Origin: Paenibacillus sp.
GTDB taxonomy: Bacteria; Bacillota; Bacilli; Paenibacillales; Paenibacillaceae
DNA length: 64,000 nucleotides
NCBI GenBank assembly: GCA_031254035.1
Contig: JAIRVF010000106.1
Span: forward strand, 1-64,000
Direction of reading: 5' to 3'
Shown: positions 50,941 to 60,619 of the stretch, in pieces
Layout: the number at the start of each line of letters is the position of its first letter
Position numbering within the stretch: position 1 is the stretch's first letter
Translations under genes and position numbers: made by a program
The notes under the pieces: model-generated
The model's input: the letters and a program-made list of their open reading frames with translations, nothing else
What the model was told of the DNA's origin: nothing
The model's database searches: none

Positions 50941-52038
50941 TTAATCAACGGAGACGGAATCCTGATGCATTTCAGCCGAAGAAGTTTTCGGTCTGCCGAA
51001 TTCCTGTTCCGCCTGACTTTCGCTCTTGATGTCGATCTTCCAGCCTGTCAGCTTGGCCGCAAGCCGTGCGTTCTGACCCTTGATCCCGATCGCCAGAGAC
51101 AGCTGGTAGTCAGGCACGATGACGCGAGCCATTTTCTCTTCCTCAAACACGATCACTTCTAGAACTTTGGAAGGACTCAGGGCATTTGCCACATACTCCT
51201 CAACCTGTTCCGAATAGCGAACGATGTCAATTTTCTCTCCGCGCAGCTCATTGACAATGGTCTGCACACGGAGACCTTTCGGCCCTACGCAGGAACCGAC
51301 AGGGTCAACTTCCGGATTACGGGAATACACCGCGATTTTGGAACGGAAACCTGCTTCACGGGCTACCGAACGAATTTCAACCACCCCGTCGAAAATTTCC
51401 GGCACTTCAAGCTCAAACAAACGCTTCAAGAGACCCGGATGCGTGCGGGACAACATGATTTGCGGTCCCTTCGTCGTGTTTTCCACTTTGGTGATGTACG
51501 CCTTGATTCGGTCGCCATGTTTGAACTTTTCATTTGGCATCAGTTCACCAATAGGAAGAGCCGCTTCGATTTTCCCAAGATCTACATAGAAGTTGCGCAG
51601 ATCCTGACGCTGTACAGTACCTGTTACGATGTCTTCCTCTTTATCGACAAAAGCGTTGTAGATCAGGCCGCGCTCCGCTTCACGGATGCGCTGCGTAACG
51701 ACTTGCTTTGCCGTCTGTGCGGCAATACGACCGAAATCGCGAGGTGTTACCTCGATCTCGGCGATATCCTCAATTTGGAAATGCGGGTTGATTTCTCTTG
51801 CCGCAGGCACGGAAATTTCAGTGCGCGGATCGAGCACCTCTTCCACGACCAGTTTACGGGCATATACCTTAATTACCCCCGTATTGCGGTTCATATCAAC
51901 ACGAACATTTTGCGCCGTGTTAAAATTGCGTTTGTAGCTGGAGATCAGCGCAGCTTCAATAGCCTCAAATAAAATATCTTTGCTGATTCCCTTTTCTCTT
52001 TCCAATTCATTCATTGCTTCAATAAAATCCATACTCAT
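50941..52038 (-). CDS. nusA: Transcription termination/antitermination factor NusA
   Basis: Binds RNA polymerase and controls pausing and termination. The 365 residues contain the N-terminal polymerase-binding domain (FIEAMNELEREKGISKDILF), an S1 domain (VTGTVQRQDLRNFYVDLGKI near 137), KH1 (DPVGSCVGPKGLRVQTIVNE near 246) and KH2 (LAIGIKGQNARLAAKLTGWK near 315). The short Firmicute form without the acidic repeats. Leads nusA-rnpM-ylxQ-infB. Confidence 0.97.
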   Translation of the reverse strand: MSMDFIEAMNELEREKGISKDILFEAIEAALISSYKRNFNTAQNVRVDMNRNTGVIKVYARKLVVEEVLDPRTEISVPAAREINPHFQIEDIAEIEVTPRDFGRIAAQTAKQVVTQRIREAERGLIYNAFVDKEEDIVTGTVQRQDLRNFYVDLGKIEAALPIGELMPNEKFKHGDRIKAYITKVENTTKGPQIMLSRTHPGLLKRLFELEVPEIFDGVVEIRSVAREAGFRSKIAVYSRNPEVDPVGSCVGPKGLRVQTIVNELRGEKIDIVRYSEQVEEYVANALSPSKVLEVIVFEEEKMARVIVPDYQLSLAIGIKGQNARLAAKLTGWKIDIKSESQAEQEFGRPKTSSAEMHQDSVSVD

Positions 52039-52171
52039 TGGAAATCAGTTCCCCCTTTCATCACATGCATCCAAGCGTAAACGGCTTCGCGCCTTGAACT
52101 GGTGAAGTTTCCGTTTCGCGACATAAATCCAGTGATTCACAATTGATGCGAGTCTTATCAAATCCTAGATT

Positions 52172-52639
52172 TTAAAAAATAATGGCCAGTCTGGCACTGG
52201 CAACTTTTGCGTACGGAATGGTGTATTCCTTCTGTTTCTTGCCCGCAGAGATGACAAGCTCTTCATTCTCAAATGAAAGAAGCCGGCCTTCGAATTCCTT
52301 CAGGCCATCTACCGCCTCGTACACAGTAACAAACACATCTTTGCCAACGGCTTTGGCAACATCTTCGCTTTTTTTCAGCGGACGTTCGGCACCAGGGGAT
52401 GATACCTCCAGAAAATAAGCGGTAGGAATAGGATCATTCTCGTCTAGCTTCTGGCTCAAATATTCGCTGACCATGCCGCAGTCATCAATGTCAATGCCGC
52501 CTTCCTTGTCAACATACACGCGCAGGAAGTAGTTGCTGCCTTCCTTCACGTATTCCACGTCAACAAGCTCAAAGTTATGCTCATCCAGATAAGGCTGGAC
52601 CATTTCTTCTACAATTCCCTTGATCTTCGGTGTGCTCAA
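52172..52639 (-). CDS. rimP: Ribosome maturation factor RimP
   Basis: A 155-residue factor for 30S maturation. FELVDVEYVKEGSNYFLRVY and GIDIDDCGMVSEYLSQKLDE, then FLEVSSPGAERPLKKSED, are the family core; the C-terminal SH3-like domain has YTIPYAKVASARLAIIF. First gene before nusA, 133 bp away. Confidence 0.96.
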   Translation of the reverse strand: MSTPKIKGIVEEMVQPYLDEHNFELVDVEYVKEGSNYFLRVYVDKEGGIDIDDCGMVSEYLSQKLDENDPIPTAYFLEVSSPGAERPLKKSEDVAKAVGKDVFVTVYEAVDGLKEFEGRLLSFENEELVISAGKKQKEYTIPYAKVASARLAIIF

Positions 52640-52684
52640 AGATTATTACCTCCAAGACTTTCAATATCCTATATACCAAAGAGT

Positions 52685-52708
52685 AAAGAGTGGGTCGCCC
52701 CACTCTTT
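52685..52708 (-). terminator. Hairpin between polC and rimP
   Basis: AAAGAGTGGG pairs with CCCACTCTTT around TCGC; ACTCTTTGG follows on the minus strand. It lies 140 bases after polC, in front of rimP. T run short, so it may be an attenuator. Confidence 0.55.
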
Positions 52709-52849
52709 AAACAACGGTTTTATCTCCATGATTGCCAAAAAAATTATAACATAGTCTGGCAACACTGACAAGTATCTCTCCTTGACTGCTGCCCGCTGCG
52801 GCAAGGGATAAACGTTCTAGCCGAATTGTCAAGCATGTCAAAAAATCTA

Positions 52850-55800
52850 TTAAAATAAGGAGAGCTGGTTGCTTTCCGGAAGACCGCGGAAGCAGCCCAT
52901 TTGCGTCAACATCTCGATAATGGACTTACTTGCTTTGGACTTCTGCTGGAAGTCCTCGATCGAGAGGAATTCGCCCTGCTCACGGGCGGCCGCGATATTG
53001 CGGGCGGCGTTTTCACCAATCCCCTGCATTGCCGAAAACGGCGGAATCAAGGAATCCTCGTCCACGATAAAGCGAGTCGCTTCCGAGCGGTACAAATCCA
53101 AGTTCTTGAAGCTGAGGCCCCGTGCAGTCATTTCAAGCGCCATTTCGAGTACCGAAAGCATACTTTTCTCTTTGGTCGTTGCCTGAAAGCCCTTCTGCTC
53201 GATCTCTACGATTTGACGTTGGATCGCATCATAACCCTGGCAGCAAAGTTCAATATCGAAATCCTCGGCACGGACCGAGAAATAGGTCGCATAATAGTAG
53301 ATTGGATAATAGAGCTTAAAGAAAGCTGTACGCACAGCTGAAATAACATATGCGGCAGCATGGGCTTTCGGGAACATATACTGGATCTTCAGACAGGAAT
53401 CGATATACCACTGAGGTACTTTGCAGTTCTTCATTTCATCGATCCATTCCTGCGAGAGCCCCTTGCCCTTACGAACACTTTCCGTAATTTTAAAGGCAAG
53501 ACCAGCGTCCATGCCCGCTTTATAAATCAGGAAGAGCATGATGTCATCACGACAACCGATTACCGTTTTAATGTTGCAGGTACCGTTTTTAATCAGTTCC
53601 TGCGCATTGCCGAGCCATACACCTGTTCCATGTGACAATCCCGAAATCTGCAGCAAGTCGGCAAAAGATGACGGCTTTGATTCAATCAGCATCTGGCGGA
53701 CGAATTTGGTCCCCATCTCTGGCACGCCGTAAGTGGCTACTGGTGTCCGGATTTGCTCAGGCGTTACGCCAAGCGCTTCGGTGGAATTGAACATGCTCAT
53801 GACCTTCGGATCATTCATCGGAATCGTGGTCGGATCCACCCCCGTCAAATCCTGCAGCATCCGCATCATTGTCGGGTCGTCATGGCCCAGAATATCAAGC
53901 TTGAGTAAATTCGCATCAAAGGCGTGATAATCAAAGTGAGTCGTTTTCCATTCGGCACTTGTATCATCGGCCGGATACTGAACCGGGGTAATCTCCTCGA
54001 CCTCCATATAATCCGGCACGACGACGATCCCGCCCGGATGTTGACCGGTACTGCGCTTCACGCCGGTACAGCCCGCCGCCAAGCGGCTGAGTTCAGCACC
54101 ACGCCAATTTTTATGATGGTCTTCCTCGTATTTTTTCGTGTAACCAAAAGCGGTCTTTTCTGCAACCGTACCGATGGTACCCGCGCGAAATACGCATTTT
54201 TCGCCAAAAATTTCTTTGGTATAGTTATGCGCATGCGGCTGGTATTCCCCGGAGAAGTTAAGGTCAATATCCGGAACCTTATCGCCTTTAAAACCGAGGA
54301 AGGTCTCAAACGGAATGTCCTGGCCTTCTCCCTTGAGCATGTTTCCACACTCCGGACATTCCTTGTCCGGAAGGTCAAATCCACTTGGCACGCTGCCGTC
54401 TAGGAACCACTCGCTGTATTTACACTCTTCATTCTTGCAAACATAATGCGCCGGAAGCGGGTTAACCTCAGAAATGCCAAGGAATGTAGCAACCACTGAT
54501 GATCCAACGGAACCCCGGGAACCTACCAAATATCCATCGCGGTTCGACTTCTTAACCAAACGTTCCGAAATCAGATAGTTGGCCGAGAATCCGTATTTGA
54601 TAATCGGTTCAAGCTCTTTTTCCAGACGTGCCACCACAACTTCAGGAAGATTCTCCCCATAAATGGATCTCGCCGTTTCATAACAGGTATTCCGGATTTC
54701 CTCGTCCGCACCTTCAATAATTGGCGTGAACAGTTTGTCAGGAAACAGATTAAGTTCCTCGAAACGGTCAGCCAAATCATTCGTATTTTTGACTACAACT
54801 TCAAATGCCTTATCCTTACCCAAAAACTCGAATTCTTCCAGCATTTCATCCGTTGTGCGCAGATGCGCATCTGGTTTACGAATATCCTTCAGCGGACTGA
54901 ATCCAGTAATGCCATGAATCGTAATATCCCGGAACAGCTTGTCCCCTGGATTAAGGTAATGCACATTGCCTGTGGCAATGACTGGTTTATTCAGTTTTTC
55001 GCCGATATCGCAGATCGTCTTGATAGCCGTTTTTAGCTCAGTCGGACTTCCTACTAAACCTTTGTCCACCAAATGCATATACATGGTGAGCGGCTGGATT
55101 TCCAAAATATCGTAGAACTGCGCCACTTCGATGGCTTCATCCACAGTCTTGTTCAGCACCGTTTCGAAAAACTCGCCTTTTTCACAGCCGGATATAATAA
55201 GCAGCCCTTCCCGCATTTCTTCCAGTTTGGATTTCGGAATGCACGGTACCCGCTTAAAGTATTCCGTATGGGACATCGAAATAAGCTTAAACAGATTCTT
55301 CTTGCCTATCATATTAAGCGCATAAATTCCGCAGTGGAACGGACGGGTATTGGACAAATCCTTACCGACATAATCATTTAACCGGTCAAGCATGGTCAGT
55401 CCTTTTATTTTCTCCGCATCGGCCAGCAAGCCGTTCAGAATTCCCGCGAGCGCGATGGTATCGTCAATGGCCCGGTGATGACTCTCAAGCAGTACTTTGT
55501 ATTTATCCGCGAGTGTATTCAGACGGTGGTTCTTCATCGTTGGATGCAGCAAGCGAGCCAGCTCTAGCGTATCCAGCGCTGGATTTTCCAGCAGCGGCAT
55601 TCCATATTCCCTCAAGGAAGCCTGAATAAAACCTACGTCAAAACGCGCGTTATGGGCGACGAGGACCCCGTCACCGACGAATTTAACGAATTCCTGCAGG
55701 ACCGGTTCCAGATCAGGAGCATCTTTTACCATATCATCCGTAATGTTAGTCAGCTGCTGTATATGATACGGGATTTTTTCGTGCGGATTAACAAAAGTCG

Positions 55801-57166
55801 CATACCGGTCGATTTCCTGTCCCTCATGCATTTTGACCGCAGCCAGCTCCGTAATTTTACTGTTTGTAATGGAAAGACCCGTGGTCTCGATATCGAAAAC
55901 GATGTAGGTTGCGCTTTTCAGCTCAAGCGGCTGGGGCTGGAGAACAACCGGAACCGCGTCATTCACCACATTGGCTTCCACACCGTACATCATTTTAATG
56001 CCATTCTTTTTCGCAGCTTTGGCTGCATCAGGATAACACTGCACACCGCCATGATCGGTAATCGCAATGGCCTTATGCCCCCATTTTGCCGCTGTCTTAA
56101 TATATTGATCAATAGGAGTCACCGCATCCATCGTACTCATGGTCGAATGCAGATGAAACTCCACACGTTTCTCGGGAGCACTGTCCTTACGGGCAGGGGG
56201 CGCCTGTACTTCCACCAGATCGGAAGGAATCATGACAAGTTCAGGAATCTGCATGAAACGATCATATTCGACACGACCGCGAGCTTTTACCCATTTGCCG
56301 TTCGCAAGTAGGCTCATGATCTTCAAATCTTCCTTCGTTTTTGCAAACATCTTCATTTGCAGCGAATCGGAAAAGTCTGTTAGATTGAACATAAACAGCG
56401 TGCTGCCATTGCGGAGTTCCTTGCTGTCCAGACCAAAAATGGCGCCCTGAATCGTAATTTTCTTTTCTTCATCCTGTATCTCCTGCATCGGTACGGGTTG
56501 ATCTTTAATATCATAGCCGACCTGCAGCCGAACCTCTTCGCCATCCTCTTCAACACTCCGCGTCTCGGCTTCCATGCTGATGATCATCTTCTGGATGACT
56601 TCACGCTCTTCCTGAAGCTTTTTCTGCTCGAATTCTTCATAAGCATCCTTGTTGATTTCACCCGCCTGAACCTTTACCCTGAGCGGAAGCGCGAAATATT
56701 GCTGATAAAAACGGATAATGGCCTGATCGATCTGTTTCTTGCGTGCAAGCTCAAGTGAAGTGTTGTCAGTCATCGTGACCAAAAGTGTATCCCCGTCAAG
56801 CTCATGCCCTGCCCTGGCCATCCAGCCGTTCACCGAAGGGATTTCCCTATGAATCCACTCCAGGAACAAATTCCAATATGTGTTGACGATTTCTTCGGGA
56901 TCCACAGAAGGACTATATTTGAATATAAAAGAAATTTTAGCGATATGCTGCATGTTATCCCGAAGTTTCAGACAGAAATTCCGATACACTTCCGCAGGCA
57001 CCAGACTTTCCTTGATGATGGAAATCATCCATTCTTGATTGCTGCGGCTGGTTTCAACCTGCTCAATGTATCCGTCTAAAAAATAAGGATCAATCAATCC
57101 GGGGGGGATCTCACCCTGCTTCATCAGAAGCTCAAACCGTCTTCTCTTCTCGTTTGACTTGTCCAT
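52850..57166 (-). CDS. polC: DNA polymerase III, PolC type
   Basis: The main replicative polymerase of low-GC Gram-positives, with proofreading. The 1438 residues show an OB domain (TIQGAIFGLDSKELRNGSTL near 239), a PHP domain split by the exonuclease (HLHSTMSTMDAVTPIDQYIK near 341), the DEDDh exonuclease (YIVFDIETTGLSITNSKITE near 422) and the polymerase core (DVNPLPAHYVC region, PDIDLNFSGEYQPHAHNYTK near 977). Cysteine pairs of the zinc finger are at CKNEECKYSEW and CPECG. A sigma-A promoter inside an inverted repeat lies upstream. Confidence 0.98.
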   Translation of the reverse strand: MDKSNEKRRRFELLMKQGEIPPGLIDPYFLDGYIEQVETSRSNQEWMISIIKESLVPAEVYRNFCLKLRDNMQHIAKISFIFKYSPSVDPEEIVNTYWNLFLEWIHREIPSVNGWMARAGHELDGDTLLVTMTDNTSLELARKKQIDQAIIRFYQQYFALPLRVKVQAGEINKDAYEEFEQKKLQEEREVIQKMIISMEAETRSVEEDGEEVRLQVGYDIKDQPVPMQEIQDEEKKITIQGAIFGLDSKELRNGSTLFMFNLTDFSDSLQMKMFAKTKEDLKIMSLLANGKWVKARGRVEYDRFMQIPELVMIPSDLVEVQAPPARKDSAPEKRVEFHLHSTMSTMDAVTPIDQYIKTAAKWGHKAIAITDHGGVQCYPDAAKAAKKNGIKMMYGVEANVVNDAVPVVLQPQPLELKSATYIVFDIETTGLSITNSKITELAAVKMHEGQEIDRYATFVNPHEKIPYHIQQLTNITDDMVKDAPDLEPVLQEFVKFVGDGVLVAHNARFDVGFIQASLREYGMPLLENPALDTLELARLLHPTMKNHRLNTLADKYKVLLESHHRAIDDTIALAGILNGLLADAEKIKGLTMLDRLNDYVGKDLSNTRPFHCGIYALNMIGKKNLFKLISMSHTEYFKRVPCIPKSKLEEMREGLLIISGCEKGEFFETVLNKTVDEAIEVAQFYDILEIQPLTMYMHLVDKGLVGSPTELKTAIKTICDIGEKLNKPVIATGNVHYLNPGDKLFRDITIHGITGFSPLKDIRKPDAHLRTTDEMLEEFEFLGKDKAFEVVVKNTNDLADRFEELNLFPDKLFTPIIEGADEEIRNTCYETARSIYGENLPEVVVARLEKELEPIIKYGFSANYLISERLVKKSNRDGYLVGSRGSVGSSVVATFLGISEVNPLPAHYVCKNEECKYSEWFLDGSVPSGFDLPDKECPECGNMLKGEGQDIPFETFLGFKGDKVPDIDLNFSGEYQPHAHNYTKEIFGEKCVFRAGTIGTVAEKTAFGYTKKYEEDHHKNWRGAELSRLAAGCTGVKRSTGQHPGGIVVVPDYMEVEEITPVQYPADDTSAEWKTTHFDYHAFDANLLKLDILGHDDPTMMRMLQDLTGVDPTTIPMNDPKVMSMFNSTEALGVTPEQIRTPVATYGVPEMGTKFVRQMLIESKPSSFADLLQISGLSHGTGVWLGNAQELIKNGTCNIKTVIGCRDDIMLFLIYKAGMDAGLAFKITESVRKGKGLSQEWIDEMKNCKVPQWYIDSCLKIQYMFPKAHAAAYVISAVRTAFFKLYYPIYYYATYFSVRAEDFDIELCCQGYDAIQRQIVEIEQKGFQATTKEKSMLSVLEMALEMTARGLSFKNLDLYRSEATRFIVDEDSLIPPFSAMQGIGENAARNIAAAREQGEFLSIEDFQQKSKASKSIIEMLTQMGCFRGLPESNQLSLF

Positions 57167-57197
57167 GCTCTCTTCCCCCTTGCTCCCATACTATCTA

Positions 57198-57248
57198 TAT
57201 AAGTTGAACAATGATTCTAAACGATCCTATTCTTTAGTTCAACTTATA
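57198..57248 (-). promoter_or_regulatory. polC promoter overlapped by an inverted repeat
   Basis: A sigma-A-like promoter, TTGAAC (57242-57237), 17 bases, TAGAAT (57219-57214), lies on the minus strand. The -35 is part of a 12-bp perfect inverted repeat, TATAAGTTGAAC (57198-57209) with GTTCAACTTATA (57237-57248). The repeat spans the promoter like an operator or a tiny insertion. Confidence 0.5.
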
Positions 57249-57269
57249 ATTTTTTGAAGAAAAATGAAA

Positions 57270-57330
57270 AGCTTCTGAATCCAGCATATAATACCGGGTT
57301 ACATCACCTGGCCTATTTCTGGCAGAAGCT
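57270..57330 (-). terminator. Terminator of proS
   Basis: AGCTTCTG (57270-57277) pairs with CAGAAGCT (57323-57330), with a further CCAGG/CCGG inner pairing. On the minus strand TTTTCATTTTTC follows. It lies about 70 bases after proS. Confidence 0.6.
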
Positions 57331-57400
57331 CCTCATTTTTTATTCTAAGTCATCTGTTTTTCATAAAACTAAATAACGAGCGAATGTTATATTGCCAGAC

Positions 57401-58849
57401 TTAATAAGCTCTCGCAAAAACGACCGTATGTTTGGCAGGTTGTCCACATACCAGGCAGGTATGTTTTTCTTCGGACGGGCTGAACGGAATATTCCGGCTC
57501 GTCGCGCCGGTTTCTTCCTTCACTTTGCTCTCGCAAGCTTCCGAGCCACACCAGCCGGCCAAGGAAAAACCGCGCTTTTCTTCCATGCTTGCCTTCATCT
57601 CTTCCAGTGTGTCCACAGAATAGAAGTTATCGGTCATAAATTGCTTCGCACGGTCAAACATTTCGCGTTGCACCTGCTCCAGCATCTCTTGTACTTCTTG
57701 GACGAGGCCCGCTTGCTGCACCACTTTTTTCTCGCCGGTAATACGCGATACAAGCACACAGACGCCGTTTTCCATATCACGTGGTCCAATTTCAAGGCGG
57801 ACAGGCACTCCGCGCATTTCATACTCGTTGAACTTCCAGCCAGGACGCACATCATTGCGGTCGTCGACACGAACACGGATGCCGGCTTTTTTCAGTTCAG
57901 AGTACAGCTCGTCCGTACGGCCAACCACAGCTTCCCAAGTCTTTGGCGGTCCGATTGGAACCATGATAACTTGGGTCGGAGCAACTTTCGGCGGCAAAGC
58001 GAGACCCCGGTCGTCCCCATGCACCATGATCATCGAACCAATCAGGCGAGTACTTGTACCCCAAGAGGTCGTATGCACATATTCTTGTTTGTTTTCGCGG
58101 CTCAAATATTGGATGTCAAAAGCTACCGCAAAATTTGTTCCAAGATAATGCGAAGTTCCCGCCTGTACGGCACGTCCGTCCTTCATCATCGCTTCAATGG
58201 AGAATGTTTCAACCGCGCCCGCAAACTTCTCGGACGGTGTTTTTTGGCCAGTAATAACCGGAATTGCCAGGTATTCTTCCACGAAACTGCGGTATACTTC
58301 GAGCATCTTCATCGTTTCTTCGCGCGCTTCTTCTTCCGTCTCGTGAGCCGTATGACCTTCCTGCCACAAAAACTCGCTCGTGCGAAGGAAAGGCAGCGTA
58401 CGTTTCTCCCATCTTACGACGTTAGCCCACTGGTTGATCAATACAGGCAAATCGCGATAGGATTGAATCCATTTCGAATACATATGGCCAAACATCGTTT
58501 CGGATGTCGGGCGGATCGCCAGACGCTCCTCAAGTTTGTCGCCTCCTGCTTCGGTTACCCAAGGCAGCTCCGGATTAAATCCTTCGACATGCTCTTTTTC
58601 TTTTTGGAAAAAGCTCTCTGGAATGAAAAGCGGGAAGTAGGCGTTGCGGTGGCCCGTTTCTTTGAAACGACGGTCCATCTCTTGTTGAATATGCTCCCAA
58701 ATCTCGTAACCGTCCGGGCGAAAAACGATACACCCACGGACAGGTGAGTAATCCATAAGATCTGCTTTTTTAATAACATCGATATACCAGCGCGAGAAAT
58801 CTTCCCCCTGTGGTGTAATCTCAGTCACAAATTGTTTATCGTTTGACAT
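57401..58849 (-). CDS. proS: Prolyl-tRNA synthetase, archaeal/eukaryal-like type
   Basis: Charges tRNA-Pro. The 482 residues are of the short ProS type without the editing insertion: class II motif 2 (VVRWEKRTLPFLRTSEFLWQ), motif 3 (GSMIMVHGDDRGLALPPKVA), and a C-terminal zinc-binding-like domain with CGSEACESKVKEETGATSRN and CLVCGQPAKHTVVFARAY. B. subtilis has the longer bacterial ProS (564 residues, with INS editing domain) at this very place, so the gene type was exchanged in this lineage. Whether an editing homologue is encoded elsewhere cannot be seen. Confidence 0.95.
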   Translation of the reverse strand: MSNDKQFVTEITPQGEDFSRWYIDVIKKADLMDYSPVRGCIVFRPDGYEIWEHIQQEMDRRFKETGHRNAYFPLFIPESFFQKEKEHVEGFNPELPWVTEAGGDKLEERLAIRPTSETMFGHMYSKWIQSYRDLPVLINQWANVVRWEKRTLPFLRTSEFLWQEGHTAHETEEEAREETMKMLEVYRSFVEEYLAIPVITGQKTPSEKFAGAVETFSIEAMMKDGRAVQAGTSHYLGTNFAVAFDIQYLSRENKQEYVHTTSWGTSTRLIGSMIMVHGDDRGLALPPKVAPTQVIMVPIGPPKTWEAVVGRTDELYSELKKAGIRVRVDDRNDVRPGWKFNEYEMRGVPVRLEIGPRDMENGVCVLVSRITGEKKVVQQAGLVQEVQEMLEQVQREMFDRAKQFMTDNFYSVDTLEEMKASMEEKRGFSLAGWCGSEACESKVKEETGATSRNIPFSPSEEKHTCLVCGQPAKHTVVFARAY

Positions 58850-58911
58850 AAAAATGAATTTCCTCCCAAGAATGTTCTCTTTCGCAAGCAGCGTAAGAAG
58901 TTCATCATCAA

Positions 58912-60183
58912 TTATCCATTGATTAATCGTAATATATCATTGTAGGTTACCGCAATCATTAACAGGAACAGCATCGCGAAGCCTACGAAATGGACCATGC
59001 CTTCGCGGTTCGGATCGATCGGCTTGCCGCGCACCGCCTCGACGCCGAGGAATACCAGGCGGCTTCCGTCCATCGCCGGAATAGGCAGCAGGTTGAAAAT
59101 ACCCAGATACAAACTCAAGATCGCAGCCCATTTCGTGAGCTGGGTAATTCCTTGCTTGGCAATCTGGCCTGTTAACTCAAAGGTCCCTACCGGTCCTTTG
59201 AGATCGTTCATATTGAACTGGTTGATCAACTTGCCGAAACCCTGGAAAATGATTTTGGTCCCATCAACCATGGCGGTAGCTGCACCGGTAAAGGTCTCAC
59301 CGATGCCTGCTTTGCGCGTAGGGAATGCAGGCGATATGCCGATTTTCCCGCCTTCCTGTCCTTGCATCGTGCGCGGCGTCAACGTGACGTTGAACACTTC
59401 TTCCCCGCGGCGGATTGTCCATTTCATCGGCTTACCTTCGGACTTGGCCGTCATATCGATCATTTTCTGGTAATCGGTACCAATGCTGATACCGTTGACC
59501 GTGTCGATAATGTCGCCTTTTTCCAAATGGGCTTCATCCGCCGGCATCCCTTTCGTGACATCCCCGATGACGATGTACGTCGGATTCTCAAGCGAAATAC
59601 CCGCCATTTGCAGATGGATCCCGAACAAGATAAAAGCAAGGATAAAGTTCATCAGTGGCCCCGCGAAAATCGCCATTGCTCGCTGCCTGACTGTCTTGCT
59701 GGCAAACTGACGGTCCCGAGGAGCTATTTGCGTTTCCTGGGATTTAGCCACCAGCATGGCCTGCGGATGAATCGGGTACTGCTGAATCTCACCGTCCACG
59801 TCCAGGCGGATTTTTAGACTGTCCGTCAAATCGATGAATTCTACTTCACCGCGGATCACATTTTTTCGGTTGTCCAACTGATCAAGATAAATCTTTTTCA
59901 CTTCGCCGTCCTTTACCCTAACGGCTACCGTTTGTCCCGGATGAATCTCCACCAACTCTGGATCCTCTCCGGCCATACGAGCATAACCACCAAATGGCAG
60001 CAAACGAAGCGTAAATTGGGTCTCGCCGCGTTTATAGGAAAACAGTTTCGGACCGAAACCGATCGCAAACTCCCGAACTAATATGCCGGCACGTTTGGCG
60101 AAATAATAATGTCCCCACTCATGTACGGTTACAATGACGAAAAACATGAGCACTGTCAGTAAAACTATTCGAACCGTTTCCAA
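58912..60183 (-). CDS. rseP: Site-2 protease RseP/RasP
   Basis: An intramembrane zinc metalloprotease of 423 residues. VTVHEWGHYYFAKRAG (near 19-34) is the HExxH motif in the first membrane helix; NFILAFILFGIHLQ is the NF-containing helix; LPIPAMDGSRLVF (near 364) carries the LDG-type third ligand. A PDZ domain lies between (MPADEAHLEKGDIIDTVNGI near 211). In B. subtilis RasP clears anti-sigma factors and signal peptides. Located between dxr and proS, as in B. subtilis, though 730 bp from dxr. Confidence 0.96.
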   Translation of the reverse strand: METVRIVLLTVLMFFVIVTVHEWGHYYFAKRAGILVREFAIGFGPKLFSYKRGETQFTLRLLPFGGYARMAGEDPELVEIHPGQTVAVRVKDGEVKKIYLDQLDNRKNVIRGEVEFIDLTDSLKIRLDVDGEIQQYPIHPQAMLVAKSQETQIAPRDRQFASKTVRQRAMAIFAGPLMNFILAFILFGIHLQMAGISLENPTYIVIGDVTKGMPADEAHLEKGDIIDTVNGISIGTDYQKMIDMTAKSEGKPMKWTIRRGEEVFNVTLTPRTMQGQEGGKIGISPAFPTRKAGIGETFTGAATAMVDGTKIIFQGFGKLINQFNMNDLKGPVGTFELTGQIAKQGITQLTKWAAILSLYLGIFNLLPIPAMDGSRLVFLGVEAVRGKPIDPNREGMVHFVGFAMLFLLMIAVTYNDILRLING

Positions 60184-60537
60184 TCGTTTTCTTTCCCCTT
60201 TCGTAATCGAGTATGTCCTTCTAGTTTATCATTATTCTCCGATCCCGTACAAAAGACACAGGTAGGTCATAATTATTATGAAGAAAGTTTTACAGCGCTG
60301 AGACGACTGCCCGCACCTCTCACCATAGACTTCTCTGGCCTAAAGATCAGGATTTACTCGCTCGTTCGTGTGTGGGAAAGGAATTCTGAAATCCAATCCT
60401 GCCATTCTTGCAAAACCACCAAAAGGAAGCAAACAAATCGATTTTCTCCTTTAATACAAAAAAATTCTGACCAAGCCAATTACAAAATTCACAAGTTATC
60501 AAGATATGCATCTTCAAGAATAACTTTCATCCAAAAA
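60184..60537. other. AT-rich spacer upstream of rseP
   Basis: About 350 bp with no convincing gene. A 68-codon plus-strand frame (60370-60576) has no ribosome-binding site and low-complexity composition. A 29-codon minus-strand frame begins with TTG after AGGAG, but looks like chance. The rseP promoter must lie in the last 100 bp; I see only poor matches. Confidence 0.4.
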
Positions 60538-60579
60538 AAACTACCAATTCCCACTAACCATAATAAGAATTGGTAGTTT
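60538..60579 (-). terminator. Strong orphan terminator
   Basis: AAACTACCAATTC pairs perfectly with GAATTGGTAGTTT, followed by T8 on the minus strand. No intact gene lies just before it; it follows the decayed lanthipeptide-synthetase-like sequence. Confidence 0.8.
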
Positions 60580-60619
60580 AATTACTCCTGTATTTATATA
60601 TACCTTACTTATTTTCAAA

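Noticed and set aside
57392..58747. 451-codon plus-strand open frame opposite proS
   Set aside because: It lies antisense to proS, has no start signals and matches no family; an effect of codon bias.
60370..60576. 68-codon plus-strand frame between rseP and dxr
   Set aside because: Lys/Ser/Asn-rich low-complexity translation of AT-rich DNA; no ribosome-binding site; it runs into the stem of a minus-strand terminator.
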